The notes under the pieces were generated by a model. The model worked only from the letters and a program-made list of their open reading frames with translations, was not told where the DNA came from and searched no databases. This document shows positions 34,727 to 42,318 of a stretch of DNA of 64,000 nt, in pieces. The translations under genes and the position numbers were made by a program. Source of the stretch: Lentzea californiensis (GTDB taxonomy: Bacteria > Actinomycetota > Actinomycetes > Mycobacteriales > Pseudonocardiaceae); NCBI RefSeq assembly GCF_024648825.1, contig NZ_JANBBE010000004.1, positions 470,799 to 534,798 on the forward strand, given 5' to 3'. The first letter of the stretch is position 1. The number at the start of each line of letters is the position of its first letter.

Positions 34727-35125
34727 ATGGCCCGGATGCACGATGTCGTCATCGACTGCGCTCATCCCGCGTCGCTCGCCCGGTTCTGGGCGCAGGCGCT
34801 CGACGACCACGAGATCGCCCCGTACGACGAGCCCGAGCTGGCGCGGTTGAGCGCCATGGGCGTCGACGACCCCGAGGACGACCCGTCGGTGCTGCTCGAT
34901 GGCTCGCCGCGGTTCTTCTTCAACCGCGTGCCGGAGCCGAAGACCGTCAAGAACCGGGTGCACGTCGACCTGTGGTGCGACGACGTCGAGGCCGAGGTGG
35001 CGCGACTCGTCGTCCTCGGTGCCTCGGTGGTGAGCCGCGACGGCATCTGGTTCGTGCTGGCCGACCCCGAAGGCAACGAGTTCTGCCTCAGCTCAACCGA
35101 ACACCCTTTGTCTCCGGAAGCGTGA
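34727..35125 (+). CDS. VOC-family (glyoxalase-like) protein
   Basis: 132 residues with the paired beta-alpha-beta-beta-beta layout of the vicinal-oxygen-chelate superfamily: MHDVVIDCAHPASLARFWAQALD at the start, VHVDLWCDDVEAEVARLVVLGASVV, and the closing FVLADPEGNEFCLSS. The substrate is unknown; many such proteins in actinobacteria have no assigned role. The ATG is 11 bases after proB, so it may be co-transcribed with proB. Its 3' end overlaps the convergent MFS gene by 38 bases. Confidence 0.82.
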   Translation: MARMHDVVIDCAHPASLARFWAQALDDHEIAPYDEPELARLSAMGVDDPEDDPSVLLDGSPRFFFNRVPEPKTVKNRVHVDLWCDDVEAEVARLVVLGASVVSRDGIWFVLADPEGNEFCLSSTEHPLSPEA

Positions 35126-36353
35126 GCACCACGAGGAACGTGGTCACCGCGGCGACCGCCACGTACCAGAAGAAGACGGTGCCGCCCACGGCCTGGATGA
35201 CCAGCGGAGCGGTGCCGCCGAACACCGCGACGGTCAGGTTGTACCAAGCCCCGATGCCGAGCCCTCGCAGTTCGGTCGGGAACAGCTCGCTCATGATCGC
35301 GGGCGCGATCGACGTGATCGCCGTGTACAGCCCCAGCCCCACGGCGAACACGATCACGAGGTTCGCCAGCCCGGGTTTGACCAGTGTCGACAGCGGCACG
35401 ACCAGCAACGCCATCGCCGCCGACCACACGAGCATCTGCGGTTTGCGGCCGTATCGGTCGGCCGTCCACCCCATCGGGTACTGCAGCGCGATGAACACGA
35501 CGGTGCCGATCGACAGCGCCAGGAACACGTCGATGTCGTTGGCACCCTTCGTCTTCACCGCGAACGGCGTCAGCGCGCTGAAGAACGTGTAGAAGCTCAG
35601 CGTCGAGAGCAGCGTGATGCCGATGAGCTGCCCGACGGCCTTCGGGTGCTCCTTCAACGTCATCATCAGCGGGTTGCGCAGGCTCTCGGCTTTGGCCTTG
35701 TTCTCCTCGAACTGCTCGGTCTCCTTGAGTTCCCTGCGCAGCCACAACCCGACCAGGCCGAGCACGCCACCGATCAGGAAAGGCACGCGCCAGCCGTAGG
35801 AGGCCATCGCGGCCTTGTCGAGGTTGCGGGACAGGAAGAACCCGAGCAGCGACGCGATCAGCACTGCCGCGCCGGTCGAGATGTAGAAGAACGACGAGTA
35901 CCGGCCGCGGTGCGTGGCGGGAGCGATCTCCGCCAGGTACGCCGAGGCGTTCGACACCTCGCCACCGAGCGCCATGCCCTGCGCGATGCGGGCGAGCACC
36001 AGCAACGCCGGTGACAGCCAGCCGACCTGCTCGAACGTCGGCAGCAGGCCGATCATGACCGACCCGCCGGACATCAGCACGATCGTGAACAGCATCGCGG
36101 TGCGGCGGCCCTTCAGGTCCGCGAACCGGCCCAGCAGATAGCCGCCGAGCGGGCGGAAGAAGAAGGCGAGGGCGAACGTCGCGAACGTGCTCAGCAGCGC
36201 GGCGGCCTCGTTGCCGGAGGGGAAGATCTGCGTGGCGAAGTAGATGCTGAACGCGGTGTAGATGCCCCAGTCGTACCACTCCACCGCGTTGCCGGCGCTG
36301 GAAGCGACGAGCGTGCGCACGGGCAGTCGATGCTTTTGTGATGTAACCGCCAT
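35088..36353 (-). CDS. MFS transporter, metabolite:H+ symporter (MHS) type
   Basis: 421 residues, 12 predicted helices. The N-terminus SSAGNAVEWYDWGIYTAFSIYFATQIFP is the MHS-family hallmark. FFRPLGGYLLGRFADLKGRRTAMLFTI is motif A, and ARIAQGMALGGEVSNASAYLAE is the second MHS signature. Known members take up proline/betaine, citrate, shikimate or alpha-ketoglutarate; the substrate here cannot be told. The ATG at 36353 (MAVTSQKHRLP) is chosen over a TTG four codons earlier. It is downstream of, and possibly co-transcribed with, a hydrolase gene (58-base gap). Its position beside proB makes a proline/betaine substrate tempting, but this is only inference. Confidence 0.88.
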   Translation of the reverse strand: MAVTSQKHRLPVRTLVASSAGNAVEWYDWGIYTAFSIYFATQIFPSGNEAAALLSTFATFALAFFFRPLGGYLLGRFADLKGRRTAMLFTIVLMSGGSVMIGLLPTFEQVGWLSPALLVLARIAQGMALGGEVSNASAYLAEIAPATHRGRYSSFFYISTGAAVLIASLLGFFLSRNLDKAAMASYGWRVPFLIGGVLGLVGLWLRRELKETEQFEENKAKAESLRNPLMMTLKEHPKAVGQLIGITLLSTLSFYTFFSALTPFAVKTKGANDIDVFLALSIGTVVFIALQYPMGWTADRYGRKPQMLVWSAAMALLVVPLSTLVKPGLANLVIVFAVGLGLYTAITSIAPAIMSELFPTELRGLGIGAWYNLTVAVFGGTAPLVIQAVGGTVFFWYVAVAAVTTFLVVLTLPETKGVRLS

Positions 36354-36411
36354 AGACGCACCCAATCACACACAGTGCTTGGAACGAGTAACCAGTTCAG
36401 CGCGGGCTGGA

Positions 36412-37002
36412 TCATCGGGCGCTGGCGCGCCCCAATGGGGCAATTGTCGGGGTTGGTTCATTGGTCAGGAAGTCGACGATCATCGCGTTGCACAGTGCGG
36501 GTTTCTCGTGCAGCAGCCCGTGTGACGTGCCTGGGACGACTGCCAGCTCGGCATTCGGCAACGCCCGGTACATGGCCGTGGCGTGCTCCAGCGTCACCTC
36601 GTCGTCGTCGCCGATCATGATCAGCGTCCGGTTCGGCAACTTCCCGAGATCTGTTCCGGTCAGCGCGGGCGAACGGCGGTGCATCGGCGTCAGTTCCGTG
36701 GACGGGTCCCAGCCGTCGTGGTGGAAGACACCGCACACGACCACAAGGCGTTGCACGAGGTCTGGTCTGAGCACGGCCGTGAGGAGTGCAACCGTGGCGC
36801 CGTCGCTGCAGCCGAGCAGGTGGGCAGGCCCGGTCCGTTCCAGGAACTCGATCGTCTCCTGGGCCATCTCGGTGTGGTCCTGAGTGGCCTGGTCGACGCG
36901 ATGTGGTGTGTGCAGGGCGAAGTCGGCGAGAGCGTCGAGCTGGGGACCGAACGCCGAAGGGTCCGCGCCGCCGGGATGCAGAAGTACGAGTGAGTCAGCC
37001 AT
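36412..37002 (-). CDS. Alpha/beta hydrolase
   Basis: 196 residues, short for the fold. It opens LVLLHPGGADPSAF (oxyanion HPGG); the nucleophile elbow is LGCSDGATVALLTAV (GxSxG with Ser), an acid is probably in IMIGDDDEVTLEHA, and the catalytic His is in VVPGTSHGLLHEKP. The cap region is small. Substrate unknown. It is divergent from the VOC gene at 37041, with 38 bases between starts, and upstream of the MHS transporter in the same direction. Confidence 0.85.
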   Translation of the reverse strand: MADSLVLLHPGGADPSAFGPQLDALADFALHTPHRVDQATQDHTEMAQETIEFLERTGPAHLLGCSDGATVALLTAVLRPDLVQRLVVVCGVFHHDGWDPSTELTPMHRRSPALTGTDLGKLPNRTLIMIGDDDEVTLEHATAMYRALPNAELAVVPGTSHGLLHEKPALCNAMIVDFLTNEPTPTIAPLGRASAR

Positions 37003-37040
37003 GCAGGTGTAGACCTCTCTCGTCGTCGATACTCGTCGTC

Positions 37041-37424
37041 GTGCGATCTATTGGTTTGGTGACGTTGGTGGTCCGCGACTACGACGAGGCGATTCGCTTC
37101 TACGTGGAGGGACTCGGGTTCACGCTGGTCGAGGACCTGCCGCAGGGTGACAAGCGCTGGGTCGTGGTGTCGCCGGGGGAGGGGACGTCGCTACTGCTGG
37201 CACAGGCTGACACAGGTCAGCAGCAGGCACGAGTGGGCGACCAGACCGGTGGCCGCGTCGGGTTCTTCCTGAACACCGACGACTTCGACCGTGACCACGC
37301 CCGCATGGTCGCCTACGGCGTGCACTTCCGCGAGGAGCCGCGCGAGGAGGTCTACGGGAAGGTCGCCGTGTTCGAGGACCTCTACGGCAACCGCTGGGAC
37401 CTGCTTCAGCCCGCCCGCGCCTGA
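37041..37424 (+). CDS. VOC-family (glyoxalase/bleomycin-resistance-like) protein
   Basis: 127 residues. IGLVTLVVRDYDEAIRFYVEGLGFTLVEDLPQGDKRWVVVSPGEG is the classic first module of VOC proteins; GGRVGFFLNTDDFDRDHARM and VAVFEDLYGNRWDLLQP form the second. The conserved Glu near the C-terminus (VFEDLYGN) is a likely metal ligand. The GTG at 37041 gives the natural start; upstream in-frame sequence is shadow. Its end overlaps the convergent AraC gene by 19 bases. Confidence 0.88.
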   Translation: MRSIGLVTLVVRDYDEAIRFYVEGLGFTLVEDLPQGDKRWVVVSPGEGTSLLLAQADTGQQQARVGDQTGGRVGFFLNTDDFDRDHARMVAYGVHFREEPREEVYGKVAVFEDLYGNRWDLLQPARA

Positions 37425-38305
37425 CCGGGCGACACCCCGACGATCCGTTTGAACGCCCGGCTGAACGCGGCCTCCGACTCGTAGCCGAGGCCGCGGGCGA
37501 CCTCGCTGACCGTGCTGTCGCGGTCCTTCAGCCGGTTCATCGCGACGTGCATGCGCCACCGCGTGACGTAGCGCATGGCCGGTTCGCCGACGAGCTCGGT
37601 GAACCGCGCCGCGAACGCCGACCGCGACATGGCGGTCTGGTGCGCGAGGCGTTCGACGGTCCACGGCTGCGCGGGATCGCGGTGGATCAGCGCGAGTGCC
37701 TGCCCGATCTGCCGGTCCTGCAACGCGCCGAGCCAGCCGGTGCGCGCGGCCGGGTCGTTGGCGAGCCACGAGCGGATCGTCTGGATCACCAGCACGTCCG
37801 CGAGCCTGGTGATGACCGCCTCGCCGCCGGGGCGCACGGCCTGGGACTCGGTGGCCATCAGGTCGATCGTGGCGCGCATGTCGTCGGCGCGGCGCACGTA
37901 CAGCACGTTCGGCAGCACGTTGATGAGGTGCTTCGCGGCCGGGTGGTCGAAGCGGACCGCACCACACACGAGGTGCGTCACCGCGCCACCGCCACCGTGC
38001 CGCAGGATCGCGTAGTTGTCGGTCTCGAACTCGTGTGGCAGCGTCGTGACGACCGGCGACTCCGCCTCGCCGTAGAACAGCCGGTGGCGCTGCCCGCCCG
38101 GGACGAGCAACACGTCGCCGGGTTCGAGCGAGACGACCTGGCCGTCGACCTCGACGTCGCACCGGCCGCTGGTCAGGACGTGGAACCACAGGCAGTCCGC
38201 CATGTCGGGCATCGTCGCGCCCCACGGCTCGGTGAGCTCGTTGCGGCAGTAGAAGGTGCCGGACATCCTCAACAGGTGCAGTGCCTCGCCCAGTGCGTCC
38301 GTCAT
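37406..38305 (-). CDS. AraC-family transcriptional regulator with cupin sensor
   Basis: 299 residues. The N-terminal cupin-like half is DCLWFHVLTSGRCDVEVDGQVVSLEPGDVLLVPGGQRHRLF, of the AraC_binding_2 / DUF6597-like kind. The C-terminal half has two helix-turn-helix motifs, LAHQTAMSRSAFAARFTELVGEPAMRYVTRWRM and TVSEVARGLGYESEAAFSRAFKRIVGVSPGQAR, the AraC signature. It starts at ATG 38305 and is divergent from a DUF1772 gene 82 bases away, its probable target. The effector is unknown; a small molecule bound by the cupin is likely. Confidence 0.9.
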   Translation of the reverse strand: MTDALGEALHLLRMSGTFYCRNELTEPWGATMPDMADCLWFHVLTSGRCDVEVDGQVVSLEPGDVLLVPGGQRHRLFYGEAESPVVTTLPHEFETDNYAILRHGGGGAVTHLVCGAVRFDHPAAKHLINVLPNVLYVRRADDMRATIDLMATESQAVRPGGEAVITRLADVLVIQTIRSWLANDPAARTGWLGALQDRQIGQALALIHRDPAQPWTVERLAHQTAMSRSAFAARFTELVGEPAMRYVTRWRMHVAMNRLKDRDSTVSEVARGLGYESEAAFSRAFKRIVGVSPGQARAG

Positions 38306-38387
38306 GCCGTTGATTCTGGACGAACGAGCAAGCCCGCGCGATGAATTGTCATTGAGAGTCCTGGCCTGGAGCGTCAGAGTGAGCGCC

Positions 38388-38798
38388 ATGGGGACAATCA
38401 CGCTGATCGCAGCCACCGCTTCGGGCCTGATGGCAGGGCTCTTCTTCGCCTTCTCCGTCGCTGTCATGCCCGGCCTCGCCGACCTGCCCGCCTCCACCGC
38501 GCGCGAGGCGATGCGCCGGATCAACGTCCGGATCCAGAACCCGCTGTTCCTGCTGGTGTTCCTCGGCAACGCCGTGCTGTGCGGCATCGAGGTCTTCCAG
38601 GGCAGGATCGCCGGCGGCCTGTTCTACATCGTCGGCTGCGTTCTGCTCACGATGGTCGTCAACGTGCCGATGAACAACCGCCTCGAACAGACCGACGACG
38701 CCTACTGGCCGCAGTACCTGCGCACGTGGACGATCTGGAACCACGTGCGCGCCGTCGCCTGCCTCGCCTCGGCGGTCACCCTGCTACTCGGATTCTGA
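38388..38798 (+). CDS. DUF1772 small membrane protein
   Basis: 136 residues with four membrane helices (TLIAATASGLMAGLFFAFSVA; FLLVFLGNAVLCGI; GGLFYIVGCVLLTMVVNVPMN; VRAVACLASAVTLLLG). NVPMNNRLE and DYWPQYLRTWTIWNHVR match the conserved core of DUF1772 (anthrone-oxygenase-like) proteins. A GTG three codons upstream is an alternative start. It is divergent from the AraC regulator, the usual arrangement for regulated targets. Its end overlaps the convergent P450 gene by 23 bases. Confidence 0.85.
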   Translation: MGTITLIAATASGLMAGLFFAFSVAVMPGLADLPASTAREAMRRINVRIQNPLFLLVFLGNAVLCGIEVFQGRIAGGLFYIVGCVLLTMVVNVPMNNRLEQTDDAYWPQYLRTWTIWNHVRAVACLASAVTLLLGF

Positions 38799-39960
38799 GG
38801 CCGTGCTTGGGCCGCATCGCGGCGAGCCCGGTCGGCGTGAGGCGCTGGGGGAGCAGTTCGGGTTTCGGCCTCTGCAGCAACGCTTTCAGCATCACGGTCA
38901 GCTCGGTCGTGGCGAGCCCGGCGCCGATGCAGCGGTGCGGGCCACCGCCGAACGGCAGGAACTCGTGCAGCGCCGGCTTGGTCTCCCAGCGGTCCGGGTC
39001 GAACTTCAGCGGGTCCGGGAACACCTCGGCCAGCCGGTGCGTGACGTACGGGCTGTACAACAGGAACGTGCCCTGCCTGATCTTCTTGCCGGCGAACTCG
39101 AAGTCCTGAGTCGCGACCCGCGCCGAGACGACCGCCGGCGGGTAGAGCCGGAGGGTCTCGTTGACCACGTTGCCCAGGTAGTCGTCGTCCTGCTGGGCAC
39201 GCTCCCAGACCCCGTTGTGCCGCAACAGGTTGAATACCGCCCATGCCATCGCGCCACTGGTCGTCTCGTACCCGGCCGCGATCAGCGTGACGATCTGGTC
39301 GCGCACCTCCAGGTCACTCAGCCCGTCACCCTCCACGAGGGAGGTGAGCACGTCACCGGCCGTGTTGCCCTGGCGCGTTTCCTCGATCGCCCGGTACACC
39401 CGAGCGTCGACGGCCCTGCGCGCCCGCATGGCGTTGCGCCAGGCCGGGGCCCTCATCGTCCTGAGGATCTTGACGACCGCCGGGTTGCGGTCGATCAGGT
39501 TGATCAACACTTGCAGGTGCGCGCCGAAGAAGTCCGAATCCTGCGCCAGCTCCTCGCCGAACAACGCGTGGATCGTGCTGCGCCGGATCGCCCGGCGGAA
39601 CTCCTGGTACGCGTCGACGGTCTCGCCAGGCCGCCACGCGTCGATCGTCGCCTCGGCGTTGGCCCGCATGACCGGCACGTAGCTCGCGATCTGCCGGTGC
39701 GCCAGCGCGGGCTGCACGAACCGCCGCCGCCGCTTGTGGTCCTCGCCGTCGCTCACGATCAACGACGTGGGCCCGTCCACCGGCACCAGCGACTGGAACG
39801 CCCGCTCCACCTCGAACAACTCGGAGTGGGCGAACACGAACCGGTTCGACTCAGGCCCGAGGAGGTAGGTGTACGGACCCATCCGCACGACCGGTCCGAA
39901 CCGCCGGTACAGGCTCGCGAGGAGATCGGCCTGCCGGTACCGCACGACGTCCGGAGTCAT
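38776..39960 (-). CDS. Cytochrome P450
   Basis: 394 residues. The I-helix is VTLIAAGYETTSGAMAWAVF (the A-G-x-E-T-T oxygen-binding motif), the K-helix is NVVNETLRLYPP (ExxR), and the heme loop is FGGGPHRCIGAGLATTE with the ligand Cys. The sequence style (long N-terminus, PERF-like DPDRWET) is closer to CYP4/CYP51-like bacterial P450s than to the CYP105/107 groups. No ferredoxin or reductase gene is nearby. It lies 40 bases downstream of recQ on the same strand. Substrate unknown. Confidence 0.93.
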   Translation of the reverse strand: MTPDVVRYRQADLLASLYRRFGPVVRMGPYTYLLGPESNRFVFAHSELFEVERAFQSLVPVDGPTSLIVSDGEDHKRRRRFVQPALAHRQIASYVPVMRANAEATIDAWRPGETVDAYQEFRRAIRRSTIHALFGEELAQDSDFFGAHLQVLINLIDRNPAVVKILRTMRAPAWRNAMRARRAVDARVYRAIEETRQGNTAGDVLTSLVEGDGLSDLEVRDQIVTLIAAGYETTSGAMAWAVFNLLRHNGVWERAQQDDDYLGNVVNETLRLYPPAVVSARVATQDFEFAGKKIRQGTFLLYSPYVTHRLAEVFPDPLKFDPDRWETKPALHEFLPFGGGPHRCIGAGLATTELTVMLKALLQRPKPELLPQRLTPTGLAAMRPKHGLRIRVAG

Positions 39961-40000
39961 GCCGCTGACAGTGCCACACAGCTGGGCCGGTCCGGCACCG

Positions 40001-42085
40001 TCAGTTCGTCACCGCCAGCGCGAACGGCAGCACGGCGGACACCCCCTCCTTCCTGAGCATCCGAGCCGCCACCGTCATGGTCCACCCGGTGTCGATGTGG
40101 TCGTCCACCAGCAGCACCGGACCGTCCACACCGGACACATCCGGTGTCTCGCCGGCCCGCACGAGCCCGGCCAGCCGCTGCGCGCTGTTGGCCCGGTGCG
40201 TCGACTCGCCGAGCCACACGGTGCCGAGGAACGGCAGCCGCCCGATCGCCGCGATCTTGTGCCCGAAGCTGCCGACGAGCTCCGGACGGCGGCGCGAACC
40301 GACCGTCACCACGCCGACCGGCCGTTCGTCCCAGCCCCACGCCGTCAGCACCTTCACGCACGCCGCGAACACGTCGTCCGGGATCTCGCGGTCGGCGCCG
40401 TCCGCGAGCAGGTCCCGCAGCCGGTTGCCCCAGCCGATGTCCGTGAGCCTGCCGAGCGCCCGTCCCGTGGCCGCCACCTCGGTCGCGGGGATCTTGCCGG
40501 ACAGAGGAACGCCGATGGCGCTCATGCCGGTGGGCCACATCTTGCGCGGCGCCACGTCCAGGCCGGGACGCAGCAACCGTTCGCGAGCCGCTTCCGCGGC
40601 CACCTCGGACACCTCGACCGACAACCGTTCGCCGGTGCAGTTGTCGCAGCGGCCGCACTCGTGCGAGGTCGGGTCGTCGAGCTGGTCCTGCAGGAACTTC
40701 ATCCGGCACGCGTCGGTGCGCTGGTACTCGATCATCACCTGCTGCTCGGCCTTGCGCGCCTGGGCGATGCGCGCGTACCGCTCGCCGTCGTACTCCCACG
40801 GCCGGCCCGTCGACTCCCAGCCGCCGCGCACTCGCCGGACCGCGCCGTCGACGTCCAGCACCTTCAGCACCACCTCGAGCCTGCCGCGCGACAGCTCGAC
40901 CATCGGCTCCAGCGCCGCTGTCGAGAGAGGCCTGCCCGCGCCGTCAAGTGCGGACAGCACCTGCCGCACCACCACCTCCGGCGGGAACGCCAACGACGTG
41001 AAGTACGCCCAGATGTCGCGGTCCTCGTGGCCTGGCAGCAGGACCACCTCGGCCCGTTCGACACCGCGGCCCGCACGGCCGATCTGCTGGTAGTACGCGA
41101 TCGGGGAGGACGGGGCGCCCACGTGCACGACGAACCCCAGGTCCGGCTTGTCGAACCCCATGCCGAGGGCGGAGGTGGCGACGAGCGCCTTGACCTTGTT
41201 GTTCAGCAGGTCTTCCTCGGCGCGCTCACGTTCGGAGGATTCGGTCTTGCCCGAGTACGCGGCCACCGCGAACCCGCGCGAGGCGAGGAACGCCGCGATG
41301 TCGTCCGCAGCCGCGACCGTGAGCGTGTAGATGATCCCGGAACCCGGCATGCGGTCGAGCTGCTCGGCGAGCCACCCGAGGCGTGACTCCGCGGTCGGCA
41401 GCACCGCGACCGACAGCCGCAGGCTGTCGCGGTCCAGCGGCCCGCGCAGCACCAGCGTGCCCTCGTCGGCGCCGAGCCCCAGCTGCTCGGTGACGTCGTG
41501 GACCACCCTGTTGTTGGCCGTCGCCGTCGTCGCCAGCACCGGCACGCCCGGTGGCAGCTCCGTCAGCAACGTCCGCAGCCTCCGGTAGTCCGGCCGGAAG
41601 TCGTGGCCCCAGTCCGAGATGCAGTGGGCCTCGTCGACGACGAGCATGCCCGCCGACGCCGTCAGCGACGGCAGCACCGCATCGCGGAAATCAGGGTTGT
41701 TCAGCCGCTCCGGACTCACCAGGAGCACGTCGACCTCCCCGGCCGCGACCTGCTCCTGCACGGTGTCCCACTCGCCGGGGTTCGCCGAGTTGATCGTCAC
41801 CGCGTGCACGCCCGCCCGCGCCGCCGCGTCGATCTGGTTGCGCATCAACGCGAGCAACGGCGACACGATGACCGTGGGGCCCTCACCGAGCTGACGCAGC
41901 AACGCCGTCGCGATGAAGTACACGGCCGACTTGCCCCAGCCCGTGCGCTGGACGACGAGCGCTCTGCGGCGCTGGGCCACGAGGGTGTGGATCGCGGTCC
42001 ACTGGTCCTCGCGCAGCACCGCCCCAGGGCCTGCCAGTGCCCGGAGCCGTTCCTCCGCCAGTCCTCGCAACGCGATGTCGTCCAT
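40001..42085 (-). CDS. RecQ-like DNA helicase with C-terminal phosphoribosyltransferase motif
   Basis: 694 residues. Helicase domain: QRTGWGKSAVYF is Walker A (48-53), VVDEAHCISDWGHDFRPDY is Walker B, then TATANNRVVHDV, and ATSALGMGFDKPDLGFVVH with the YYQQIGRAGRG motif VI. A Cys-rich zinc module follows (CRMKFLQDQ ... CGRCDNCTG). There is no HRDC domain. Instead, after about 150 residues, the protein ends with PVLLVDDHIDTGWTMTVAARML (about 657-678), a PRPP-binding loop as in ComF-like phosphoribosyltransferases. It would unwind DNA 3' to 5'; the role of the PRTase is unknown. An in-frame ATG at 42256 would add 57 residues, but those are encoded by an inverted repeat. Confidence 0.88.
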   Translation of the reverse strand: MDDIALRGLAEERLRALAGPGAVLREDQWTAIHTLVAQRRRALVVQRTGWGKSAVYFIATALLRQLGEGPTVIVSPLLALMRNQIDAAARAGVHAVTINSANPGEWDTVQEQVAAGEVDVLLVSPERLNNPDFRDAVLPSLTASAGMLVVDEAHCISDWGHDFRPDYRRLRTLLTELPPGVPVLATTATANNRVVHDVTEQLGLGADEGTLVLRGPLDRDSLRLSVAVLPTAESRLGWLAEQLDRMPGSGIIYTLTVAAADDIAAFLASRGFAVAAYSGKTESSERERAEEDLLNNKVKALVATSALGMGFDKPDLGFVVHVGAPSSPIAYYQQIGRAGRGVERAEVVLLPGHEDRDIWAYFTSLAFPPEVVVRQVLSALDGAGRPLSTAALEPMVELSRGRLEVVLKVLDVDGAVRRVRGGWESTGRPWEYDGERYARIAQARKAEQQVMIEYQRTDACRMKFLQDQLDDPTSHECGRCDNCTGERLSVEVSEVAAEAARERLLRPGLDVAPRKMWPTGMSAIGVPLSGKIPATEVAATGRALGRLTDIGWGNRLRDLLADGADREIPDDVFAACVKVLTAWGWDERPVGVVTVGSRRRPELVGSFGHKIAAIGRLPFLGTVWLGESTHRANSAQRLAGLVRAGETPDVSGVDGPVLLVDDHIDTGWTMTVAARMLRKEGVSAVLPFALAVTN

Positions 42086-42140
42086 GAGGCGCAAGCTTGC
42101 CAGGCTGTGCTCGTCGGCCGCTGCTCCGCAGACGGCGGCG

Positions 42141-42238
42141 AGTTCGCCGGGAAGTCGGTCGTCCGGCCGAATCGCTCGTGCCGAATTGGGCTTCGCCGAA
42201 TTCGGCACGAGCGGTTGACCGGACGACCGACGCGAACT
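42141..42238. repeat. 98-base inverted repeat in front of recQ
   Basis: The left arm 42141-42187 and right arm 42199-42238 are inverted copies with 11 bases between them. Matched blocks are AGTTCGC, TCGGTCGTCCGG and CGCTCGTGCCGAATT; the left arm has a seven-base insert. It is flanked by diverged direct copies of the recQ start region (42064-42107 and 42237-42279, each with GATGTCGTC and GCAAGC). This suggests an old insertion or duplication that produced a second in-frame ATG. It lies between recQ and the proA promoter. Confidence 0.7.
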
Positions 42239-42281
42239 CGCGATGTCGTCATCCATGGCGGCAAGCCTGCCAGGCGGGTCT

Positions 42282-42297
42282 GACAATTGTGATTGTC
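42282..42297 (+). promoter_or_regulatory. Operator-like palindrome ahead of proA
   Basis: GACAAT-TGTG-ATTGTC is a perfect 6-base inverted repeat with a 4-base spacer, ending 21 bases before the proA GTG. The position suits a repressor site for proA or a shared site with recQ. No regulator can be named. Confidence 0.45.
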
Positions 42298-42318
42298 GCA
42301 GGTCGTAAGCTGTGTGAT

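Noticed and set aside
36354..36365. TTG start for the MHS transporter four codons upstream
   Set aside because: The ATG at 36353 is stronger and begins the family-like N-terminus; the extra MGAS residues are not supported.
42086..42256. N-terminal extension of RecQ from ATG 42256
   Set aside because: These 57 codons lie in an inverted repeat and a duplicated start region; the ATG at 42085 begins the conserved helicase.
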